The notes under the pieces are model-generated. The model was given only the letters and a program-made list of their open reading frames with translations. It made no database searches and was not told where the DNA came from. Source: JANSWP01 sp041941305 (GTDB lineage Bacteria; Bacteroidota; Bacteroidia; Chitinophagales; Saprospiraceae). From it: a DNA stretch of 7,626 nucleotides. Positions within the stretch are counted from its first letter, which is position 1, and each line of letters begins with the position of its first letter. The stretch lies in NCBI GenBank assembly GCA_041941305.1, contig JBGTQJ010000118.1, positions 1 to 7,626 of the forward strand, read 5' to 3'. A program made the translations under genes and the position numbers. This document shows, piece after piece, positions 1 through 5,819 of the stretch.

Positions 1-2
1 TC

Positions 3-23
3 ATTTTACATTTTACATTTTGA
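3..23. repeat. Short tandem heptamer repeat (ATTTTAC-type)
   Basis: Two perfect copies of ATTTTAC are followed by a third diverged copy, ATTTTGA, at the very start of the window. It is AT-rich and lies over 90 bases upstream of the first gene. It may be slippage-derived intergenic sequence or part of an AT-rich upstream element. No function can be assigned. Confidence 0.35.
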
Positions 24-50
24 CTTTCAATAATAGAACTTAACAGCCCT

Positions 51-60
51 GGGTTAACCC
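51..60. promoter_or_regulatory. Perfect 10-bp palindrome in the operon leader
   Basis: The leader before the first gene contains GGGTTAACCC, a perfect inverted repeat centred about 60 bases upstream of the first start codon. Symmetric sites in this position can be operators for dimeric regulators, but a 10-bp palindrome is expected by chance several times in a window of this size. I see no convincing Bacteroidota promoter (TTG / TAnnTTTG) around it. No regulator gene is present in the window. Treat it as a candidate only. Confidence 0.15.
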
Positions 61-97
61 CTCAGGTCAACAATTGGAATGCAGCAAGGACAAAAAA

Positions 98-148
98 ATG
101 ATTGAATTATTAACAAATGAAGAGCAACATTACTCTCCTGTTGGATAG
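98..148 (+). other. Possible 16-codon leader ORF overlapping the first gene's start
   Basis: An ATG after a run of seven A residues opens a 16-codon frame (MIELLTNEEQHYSPVG, stop TAG at 146-148) that overlaps the ATG of the next gene at 117 in a different frame. A purine-rich AGCAAGGA sequence lies about 7-14 bases upstream of this ATG, a better ribosome-binding context than that of the ATG at 117. It could be a leader peptide that feeds ribosomes to the downstream start, or chance. The peptide shows no recognisable attenuator features such as a run of one amino acid. Confidence 0.2.
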
Positions 149-1571
149 GCAATCTGTCCTGGACACTTGTCAGATACCCTATTTGGAGCAGGCCTCTTTG
201 CTAAAGGTGTATGCCAGGGAAGCAGATATTCCAAAGTGGTTCGAGTGGGGTTTACAATTTAGAGAAAAAGGGGTCATTTTTTCTTTGCCGGATACCACGA
301 TCCCTCACCGAAGTAGTCTTTTACTACAGGCAGCGAAGATTTTCGACTATGTAGAATTGAATGCGGCCGTTGATTTAGAGGAATCTTTTCAAAAAATTCC
401 CCTCACAAAGCGCATGCTGTTCTGGAAAGGGCCGGTAAAATCTGTCGCTGCCTTGGCTGCCGTCTTCCAACAACTTAAGACTTTTGGAGGCACACATTAT
501 GAGTTGGTTACTATTCCTGAAAATCTTTCGGAAACATTAATTCCCTTACAATTTCAAAAGCTACAAACCTCTACCCAACTAACCACTTATGCCACAGGCT
601 TATCCGGGATGTGGACACAAATCCTTAGTCCCTATTTTGGAGCGGCGATGGTTTCAGGAAAATCGGGCAACAATGACCAGCAACCTTATTTTTCGATAGC
701 TCAATTGCTGAACGATTATCATTTTCCAAACTTGAGACCATTCCGAAAAATTTTTGGCATTGCAGGCAATCCTGTACTGGGTTCTTTTTCTCCAAAAATG
801 CACAATGGTGCCTATCAGGCTTTAAATATTCCGGCATTATATCTACCCTTCCATATTCACCACTTTTCTGATTTCTGGGAAGGCATTATTAAAAATAAGG
901 CAAGGGCTGCATTAGGTTTAGATATTGCCGGCTTGACTTCAGTTTCCCCATTTAAGAAAAAAGGAATTGAATATGTTGATGCCATTTCCAGTCCCTTGGT
1001 TTTGAGTGCGAAAGCGGGCAACTTACTGGTGAAGACAGATCATCATTGGGTAGCTATGACAACCGATTCTCTTGCCGTAATGCATGGATTAATGCAACGA
1101 AATATAAATCCCAAAAAGATGAAAGCAGCTGTAATAGGATGCGGTGGTGCTGGTAGAACGATTGCTTTTGCACTTAAAAATGCTGGCGCAAAAGTAACCC
1201 TGGTCAATCGTTCCATTAAGCATGGGGTATTTGCAAAAAAATTATTAAACTTGCCTTTACAGCTACTAAAAGACTTTCAACCGACGGCTTTTAATATAGT
1301 CATTAACGCTACGCCGGTTGGCATGACGGATAATGCGATGCCTTTTGAAGTTCGGCAAATGAAAAAAAATAGTATCGTAATAGATTTAGTGTATCGCAAG
1401 ACACCTACCCGATTGGTTGACACGGCACATCAAATGGGCTTAACTGTAATTGATGGTTTCGAAATACTGCGAACTCAGGTACGGCATCAGTTTGCTGGTA
1501 TGACGGGGCAGGAAATGCCGGAAGCATTGGCTTATCAATTGGCGCAACCGGAAAATAATTTTGTTAATTAA
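117..1571 (+). CDS. aroE: Degenerate dehydroquinate dehydratase-shikimate dehydrogenase fusion protein
   Basis: This 484-residue protein has two domains. Residues about 210-475 are a shikimate dehydrogenase fold: the SxS substrate motif (S223, S225, in GSFSPKMHN), the catalytic Lys in SPFKKK (K280), Asn302, the catalytic Asp in TTD (D317), the NADP loop GCGGAG (341-346) with NRS (364-366), NATPVGM (397-403) and the C-terminal Gln (Q454) before GMTG. Family knowledge says such enzymes reduce 3-dehydroshikimate, or a related keto acid, with NADPH in the cytosol. Residues about 1-205 follow the layout of type I dehydroquinate dehydratase but lack its catalytic His and Schiff-base Lys at the aligned places, so this half is probably inactive. 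The usual NVTxPFK motif reads TSVSPFK, so the substrate may not be shikimate. The start at 117 is the first ATG after an in-frame TAA at 111-113. It is the first gene of a tight same-strand operon. A housekeeping AroE is possible but less likely given the partners. Confidence 0.85.
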   Translation: MKSNITLLLDRQSVLDTCQIPYLEQASLLKVYAREADIPKWFEWGLQFREKGVIFSLPDTTIPHRSSLLLQAAKIFDYVELNAAVDLEESFQKIPLTKRMLFWKGPVKSVAALAAVFQQLKTFGGTHYELVTIPENLSETLIPLQFQKLQTSTQLTTYATGLSGMWTQILSPYFGAAMVSGKSGNNDQQPYFSIAQLLNDYHFPNLRPFRKIFGIAGNPVLGSFSPKMHNGAYQALNIPALYLPFHIHHFSDFWEGIIKNKARAALGLDIAGLTSVSPFKKKGIEYVDAISSPLVLSAKAGNLLVKTDHHWVAMTTDSLAVMHGLMQRNINPKKMKAAVIGCGGAGRTIAFALKNAGAKVTLVNRSIKHGVFAKKLLNLPLQLLKDFQPTAFNIVINATPVGMTDNAMPFEVRQMKKNSIVIDLVYRKTPTRLVDTAHQMGLTVIDGFEILRTQVRHQFAGMTGQEMPEALAYQLAQPENNFVN

Positions 1572-1632
1572 ACAGAGTCGTGTCCAGGTTGCGCATCTGT
1601 AACTCACAACTCAACATAATTTTTTTTAAGAA

Positions 1633-2415
1633 ATGGGAACAACAACTTTAGGCTTTTCAAAAATTGATGATATTCTCCCAAGCAATTTTGAGGTGCTCGG
1701 CTCAGTATCAGCGGATTTATTAGGTCTTTGGAAAAACACGAATCCTGCAACCGGGCTTATCACGGAAGTAATTCTTGAAAAGGTAGAATCTGATTATTTG
1801 TTTCATGTATTTGGAGCCGGGAGGAATGGTGACTTGATTGATTGGGGAAAATCTGCTTGTGTTGCCTATTATTCCAATATTCAATCGGATGTTATCGAGG
1901 GATTTACATCTTCGTTCAACCTTAATTTCATGGATGTTCATTTGTGTGCAAATGTAAAATATGGGGTATTGGTACTACAGATTTATACACAATTCAAAGA
2001 TGGAGATAACCGAAAGAATTACATAGGTAGGGAATTTTTTGTGCAAAATTTCACCCACGATATTGATGTCAAAAAGGTATTCCCATCCGGTGTATGGAAA
2101 AATACAAACTCCCAAAGCAAGGGTATTGAAGGATTTGAGGTGACTCAGAAAGGAAGCGAACAATGGATTCATATTAAAGGAATGCCTGATGGGATATTAC
2201 CACGTGATTGGGGGCTGGCGAACCTTAAGTATTATGCTAATAACACAGAAGATAAAATACCTGTTGCCTGGTTTGCAAATTATGATTCAACCGAATTTTC
2301 TTCGGTATTGAGTATCAATATAAATAGAGGGCTTATTATCATCGCTGCATCGGTTGAGTTTAAAGATAATTCAAAGGCTACTGTTTTTTTTCGTGAATTT
2401 TATGCTAAAAAATAG
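1633..2415 (+). CDS. Tandem-duplicated beta-rich domain protein of unknown function
   Basis: This 260-residue protein consists of two copies of one domain, at about residues 30-138 and 152-258. Aligned landmarks are GLWKNTN (31-37) with GVWKNTN (153-159), a WG pair (71-72 with 193-194), a hydrophobic strand G-VLVLQIYTQF (111-121) with G-LIIIAASVEF (233-243), and REFF (133-136) with REFY (254-257). Alternating polar and hydrophobic residues with many aromatics suggest beta strands, perhaps a lipocalin-like barrel. The pattern (GxWxNxNP..G, DWG, late xFxDG) resembles a domain I recall from uncharacterised bacterial proteins but cannot name. There is no signal peptide or membrane segment, so it is probably cytosolic. 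It starts 61 bases after the aroE-like gene and ends 40 bases before the oxygenase gene. A ligand-binding or accessory role in the pathway is inference. Confidence 0.75.
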   Translation: MGTTTLGFSKIDDILPSNFEVLGSVSADLLGLWKNTNPATGLITEVILEKVESDYLFHVFGAGRNGDLIDWGKSACVAYYSNIQSDVIEGFTSSFNLNFMDVHLCANVKYGVLVLQIYTQFKDGDNRKNYIGREFFVQNFTHDIDVKKVFPSGVWKNTNSQSKGIEGFEVTQKGSEQWIHIKGMPDGILPRDWGLANLKYYANNTEDKIPVAWFANYDSTEFSSVLSININRGLIIIAASVEFKDNSKATVFFREFYAKK

Positions 2416-2455
2416 ATCATTTGTCTAAACCCTTCTACACAAACAATCGAAGCGT

Positions 2456-3715
2456 ATGACCTATCTCCAATTATCATTGGAAAAAGAGACATTGTTGCAA
2501 AAAATGCGAGCATTAGCGCAGCAAGCTTTTTTTCCTCGAGCTGATAAGCACGACCGGGAAGCTACTTTTCCAAAAGAAAATGTTCAGGATTTACATCGGG
2601 CAGGTTTATTAGCTCCTACTGCTTCCAAAGCTTATGGTGGCTTGGGTTTAGGTCACCAAAGGGGTGATATTTTTACCCATTGGCTATTGACCAAAGAAAT
2701 AGCCAAGGCGGATATGGGTTTTGCCAGAATTTGGGAAGGTCATGCCAATGCCCTTCTTTTAATTGATAACCTTGCCACACCGGAACAAAAAGTCCGCTGG
2801 CTGAGCCGTGTCGTCAAAAAAGGAGAAACCTGGTCGGTATGGAGTGGAGAACCGCTTTCAAAAAAACCGGGTCAAAAATTGAAATTTGGGACTACTGTTC
2901 AAAAAATCAAAGGCGGGTATATCGTCAATGGAAGCAAGGTTTTTTGCTCAGGGGCCTCGGATGTGGATTGGGCGATTATCCTTGTCAATCCGGAAGGTAC
3001 TGGCGCTGCCAGGCACACAACTGCGTCTCCTGAAACTGTCTTGATGCTTGGATGCGATATGCGAGACCCAAGCGTATCTTGCGATGCTAGTTGGTGGGAC
3101 CCCATTGGTATGCGCTCCTCGGTTAGTTTGCTGGTACATTTTAATAAAACCTTTATCCCCGATGAAAATTTGATTGGTCAGCCGGGTGAATTTTTAACAG
3201 GAGACTGGCAAACCAGGTTTACCCCACAATACACAGCAACTTTTTTAGGTGGGGCAGAAAGTGCTTATGAATATACCTTGAAATATATAAAAACCCAAAA
3301 AAAAGGACATGACCCCTATATCCAACATCGAATTGCCAAAATGTCAATGAACCTAAAAACAGCCCATTTGTGGTTGAAAGAGGTTGCCACGCTTTGGGAA
3401 ACAGGGCAGATAGAGCAAGCCAAAATAGCAGGGAACAATGCCCGATGGTTGATTGAACAACTTGGTATGCAAACGCTTGAGCATGCCATTCATGCCTGTG
3501 GTGCCCGTGCAATGATTCGCCCAAGCCGGCTGGAAAGAATATACCGTGATTTATCCTTTTACGCTCGTCACGATAATGATGACCAAGTTTTGGCAACGCT
3601 GGGGAAATTAATACTGGGACAAACCCATGATTTATCTTTTTTCAAAAATCAACCGGCAACTGATAAAACACAAGAGCAACAAAATGGAACATCCAACAGT
3701 CACAAACAAGTTTAA
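2456..3715 (+). CDS. Acyl-CoA dehydrogenase-fold flavin monooxygenase (DszC/HsaA-like, group D)
   Basis: This 419-residue protein has the acyl-CoA dehydrogenase layout: an N-terminal helical domain to about residue 120 with GLLAPTASKAYGG (50-62), a middle beta domain with the SG motif VFCSGASDVDW (162-172) and DPIGMRSSVS (215-224), and a C-terminal helical domain. The last part, LERIYRDLSFYARHDNDDQV (359-378) followed by LGKLILG, matches the Acyl-CoA_dh_2 type found in reduced-flavin monooxygenases such as DszC, HsaA and HPAH C2. H96, S165 and H372 sit where those enzymes carry their active-site His/Ser/His residues. I see no clear catalytic Glu of true acyl-CoA dehydrogenases. The likely role is oxygenation of a small, possibly aromatic, substrate using FMNH2 from a separate reductase; such a reductase lies at 5820-6434. 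An acyl-CoA dehydrogenase remains possible. The 3' end overlaps the transporter gene by 32 bases, suggesting coupled translation. Confidence 0.82.
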   Translation: MTYLQLSLEKETLLQKMRALAQQAFFPRADKHDREATFPKENVQDLHRAGLLAPTASKAYGGLGLGHQRGDIFTHWLLTKEIAKADMGFARIWEGHANALLLIDNLATPEQKVRWLSRVVKKGETWSVWSGEPLSKKPGQKLKFGTTVQKIKGGYIVNGSKVFCSGASDVDWAIILVNPEGTGAARHTTASPETVLMLGCDMRDPSVSCDASWWDPIGMRSSVSLLVHFNKTFIPDENLIGQPGEFLTGDWQTRFTPQYTATFLGGAESAYEYTLKYIKTQKKGHDPYIQHRIAKMSMNLKTAHLWLKEVATLWETGQIEQAKIAGNNARWLIEQLGMQTLEHAIHACGARAMIRPSRLERIYRDLSFYARHDNDDQVLATLGKLILGQTHDLSFFKNQPATDKTQEQQNGTSNSHKQV

Positions 3716-5201
3716 AGCTCCTCCATCCATTTGGCTCCTGGCAGCAGGGTATTTTTTATTCTATACTCCTTATAGTGCAATGACCAAAGCTTTATCGAAA
3801 GGCTTATTGCCGGGTTCTACTGGTAGCATCTCCGGCTTTGAATTATTGCCGACCGTGAATATTGGTACTGTCATCATGTTTTTGCTGATTATTAGCGGCA
3901 TGGGTTGGTGGAAATTTGCGGGAAGGGTAAAATTTATGGGAGTGACTGTTCCATTCGCAAGCAGTAAGTGGACTTTTCTGTCTGGCATTGCAGCGGCTAC
4001 TATCATTGCTACTACTACTTTGGCTTATACTTTTGAAGGCATCTCTATTGTTTTTGCGGCATTGTTGATGCGTGGAGGCGTATTGTTGATGGCACCACTG
4101 ATGGATACTTTTTTTAATCGAACGGTGCGTTGGTATTCCTGGGTAGCTTTTGGATTGAGTTTTATTGCGCTGATTATGCTATTTTCAGAAAAAGGAGGAT
4201 ACTTCCTAACCTTGATTGCGGCTTTAAATATTTTAATTTACTTATTTGGGTACTTTTTCCGTTTGCAATTTATGACGGGGCAGGTTAAAATCAACAACAA
4301 GCAGGTTTCCTATCAATTTTTTATAGAAGAAATGCTGGTAGCTATGCTTGTTTTATTATTGGTGCCTGCTGCCTTGGCACTAATAGGAACGGGAATCATT
4401 CCATTTGAATTACGAGAAGGTTTTACAAAATTTATTCGATCTAATTTAGCGATTCCGGCACTAATCATTGGTGCTTTATATGCTTGTTTATATTCATTTG
4501 GTACCCGCATCTATTTGAATAATCGAGAGAATACTTTTTGTATTCCGGTTAATCGTTGTGCAAGTTTACTCGCGGGCGTGGCGGCATCTTTTATTTTAGG
4601 TTTTATTTTTCAAGCCTCTTTTGTAAGTGGAATGCAGTTGGCAAGTGCATGCCTACTCATCATTTCGATTTTGTTTTTGAGTTATCCCGCTTTTTCCAAA
4701 AAAGAACGGGCAGCACTATCTTTTATACCCACTCAAAATTATGTGTTTGTTTGTTCCGGAAACACCAGTCGTTCCCCAATGGCTCATGCTATTTGTGTGG
4801 AAGCGATGAAAAAAAATCTTTTGCGTCGGGGAATTGATTTTGGCAGTACAAATATAAAAATCTGGAGTGCGGGCTTGACTGCCGAACCGGCCCAACCCAT
4901 GTCAGAAAATGCAAAAACCGCTTTAAAGGAATTAAAAATTCCGATTGTCAATCATGTTTCTAAAAACCTACAGGCAGAAGATGTGCAAGAGGCTGACAGG
5001 ATATTCTGTATGTCTTCCATGCAAAAAGAACGGATCCTACAGGAATTTCCGCAGGCAGCAGATAAAGTAGAATGCCTTAGTTCAAATGGAGCAATCAATA
5101 ATCCTGCGGGCGCAAGTTTAAAGACATATATGGACTGTGCAAAAGAAATACAAGCGCTGGTTCGAAAACGAGTAATACAGCCTGCATTTAGTATCAAATA
5201 G
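3684..5201 (+). CDS. DMT/EamA-family transporter fused to a low-molecular-weight protein tyrosine phosphatase domain
   Basis: From ATG 3684 this is a 505-residue inner-membrane protein. Residues about 15-340 contain roughly ten hydrophobic helices, as in drug/metabolite transporters, placing both termini in the cytosol. Residues about 353-500 form a low-molecular-weight tyrosine phosphatase (arsenate reductase-like) domain with the P-loop CSGNTSRS (C357, R363), followed by SAG and EADRIFCMSSMQ. The usual late Asp-Pro that supplies the general acid reads Asn-Pro (N473-P474), so catalysis may be weak. The first half probably exports a small product of the operon; the second may act as a phosphatase, a phospho-binding sensor or a regulatory gate. 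A start at 3627 is possible, but its extra 19 residues are basic, polar and entirely within the upstream coding sequence; ATG 3684 gives a typical transporter N-terminus. This is the last gene of the operon. Confidence 0.85.
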   Translation: MEHPTVTNKFKAPPSIWLLAAGYFLFYTPYSAMTKALSKGLLPGSTGSISGFELLPTVNIGTVIMFLLIISGMGWWKFAGRVKFMGVTVPFASSKWTFLSGIAAATIIATTTLAYTFEGISIVFAALLMRGGVLLMAPLMDTFFNRTVRWYSWVAFGLSFIALIMLFSEKGGYFLTLIAALNILIYLFGYFFRLQFMTGQVKINNKQVSYQFFIEEMLVAMLVLLLVPAALALIGTGIIPFELREGFTKFIRSNLAIPALIIGALYACLYSFGTRIYLNNRENTFCIPVNRCASLLAGVAASFILGFIFQASFVSGMQLASACLLIISILFLSYPAFSKKERAALSFIPTQNYVFVCSGNTSRSPMAHAICVEAMKKNLLRRGIDFGSTNIKIWSAGLTAEPAQPMSENAKTALKELKIPIVNHVSKNLQAEDVQEADRIFCMSSMQKERILQEFPQAADKVECLSSNGAINNPAGASLKTYMDCAKEIQALVRKRVIQPAFSIK

Positions 5202-5256
5202 GAAAATAGCCTGGGTTTTACAAATATTATTTAATGGAGCAATTTTTAAGATTTCA

Positions 5257-5604
5257 TTGGATCATGATGAGCGTTATCGTCGGATGGATGAGTTTCTGAC
5301 GATTTGCCGTGCAATTTGGGAAGGGCATACCCCTTTTAGTTTTTCAGGAAAATACTATACTGTAAAAGATGCCACGATTAATTCAGCGTTTAAAAGTCCT
5401 CGTCGCAAGCGGCCAGAAATTTATTTGGGAGCACCATCCATTGCTTTATTTGGGGCTTATGAAGAAGTTGCTCAAGCAATTTTAAATTATAAAAAAGAAG
5501 GCATCACCCAATTTTTGTTATTGGGCTATCCTGATAAAACAGAGATGACGCATTTTGCCAACGGCGTATTGCCAATTGTGCGCAAATTAGAAAATTCGTA
5601 AGGT
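5257..5604 (+). pseudogene. Remnant of a luciferase-like (SsuD-type) flavin monooxygenase
   Basis: The frame matches two separate pieces of bacterial luciferase-like monooxygenases, which normally have about 330-380 residues. Residues 1-61 (LDHDERYRRMDEFLTICRAI, then GKYY and RPEIYLGAPS) match the central region, and residues about 63-114 (GAYEEVAQAI, GITQFLLLGYP, VLPIVRK) match the extreme C-terminus. The roughly 130 N-terminal residues are missing and about 110-120 residues appear deleted in frame near 5437-5455. The frame stays open upstream to 5176 and FKISLD just before the TTG at 5257 also fits the family, so no real start codon is evident; ATG 5284 is the first internal ATG. The TIM barrel cannot form, so this is almost certainly non-functional. 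It lies 55 bases after the transporter gene and may once have been part of the same flavin-dependent pathway. Confidence 0.75.
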
Positions 5605-5632
5605 TCTTGGTTGGTTCCTAAATTTCCTTTAG

Positions 5633-5746
5633 CAGCACAACAACATTGTCGAATCGTCAAAGGATAATTCAGGAGTCCGAAATTTCTTTGTTTCGATTGA
5701 GCCTGAAAAAGCAGGTCGTCAAAATTACTTTGTAGTTGTCAACTGA
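5633..5746 (+). pseudogene. Possible 3' gene remnant, protein-like open frame without a start
   Basis: Between a TAG at 5630-5632 and a TGA at 5744-5746 there is an open frame of 37 codons with no usable ATG, GTG or TTG. Its end reads NFFVSIEPEKAGRQNYFVVVN, a balanced mix of alternating hydrophobic and charged residues that looks like the C-terminal strand of a real protein. I do not recognise the family. A frame this long is not rare by chance, so this rests on composition and on the presence of other gene fragments on both sides. Confidence 0.25.
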
Positions 5747-5758
5747 AAATCTAGATTT
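5747..5758. promoter_or_regulatory. 12-bp perfect palindrome upstream of the FMN reductase
   Basis: AAATCTAGATTT is a perfect inverted repeat 61 bases before the GTG start of the reductase gene. It could be an operator for a dimeric regulator, but one or two palindromes of this length are expected by chance in an AT-rich window of this size, and no second copy was noticed. Confidence 0.15.
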
Positions 5759-5819
5759 ATTAGTACATTAATAGGCAGCGGTTTAATTAGAACCAAAACC
5801 TCTTATAAGATTATCATTA

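Larger units (their letters stand above)
5605..5819. other. 215-base gap between the monooxygenase remnant and the FMN reductase
   Basis: No complete gene is visible. The gap contains a short protein-like open frame (5633-5746, listed separately), a 12-bp palindrome (5747-5758) and AT-rich sequence leading to the GTG start at 5820, where a promoter for the reductase would be expected. I could not identify a convincing -33/-7 Bacteroidota promoter or a hairpin-plus-T-run terminator. Confidence 0.5.

Noticed and set aside
51..66. GTTAAC-containing sites as integron attC cores, given the run of small genes
   Set aside because: The core would need the GTTRRRY consensus paired with an inverse core at each gene boundary. 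The sites at 51-60 and about 6797-6802 do not fit and no paired structures flank the small genes.
1615..1630. T-run at the end of the first intergenic gap as a terminator
   Set aside because: No stable GC-rich stem precedes the T8 run, and the next gene starts immediately after it.
3219..3596. 125-codon open frame on the minus strand
   Set aside because: It lies wholly inside the oxygenase gene, whose frame shows clear family motifs. The antisense product is rich in His, Phe and Leu, shows no motif, and has no leader or neighbours on that strand.
3627..3683. Upstream ATG extending the exporter by 19 residues
   Set aside because: The extension is basic and polar, sits entirely in the end of the oxygenase gene and precedes a typical transporter N-terminus starting at ATG 3684.
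4556..4837. 93-codon + strand frame within the exporter gene
   Set aside because: It is out of frame with the exporter-phosphatase coding sequence, is rich in Cys and Phe, and shows no family motif.
4752..5198. Arsenate reductase (ArsC) reading of the phosphatase domain, implying an arsenic resistance operon
   Set aside because: ArsC of this fold needs extra C-terminal redox cysteines; no such Cys pair is seen in the expected position, and no ars genes lie nearby. LMW-PTP is the better call.
5234..5302. ATG-started short ORF over the front of the monooxygenase remnant
   Set aside because: It is in a different frame from the recognisable luciferase-like sequence and ends after 22 codons with no motif.
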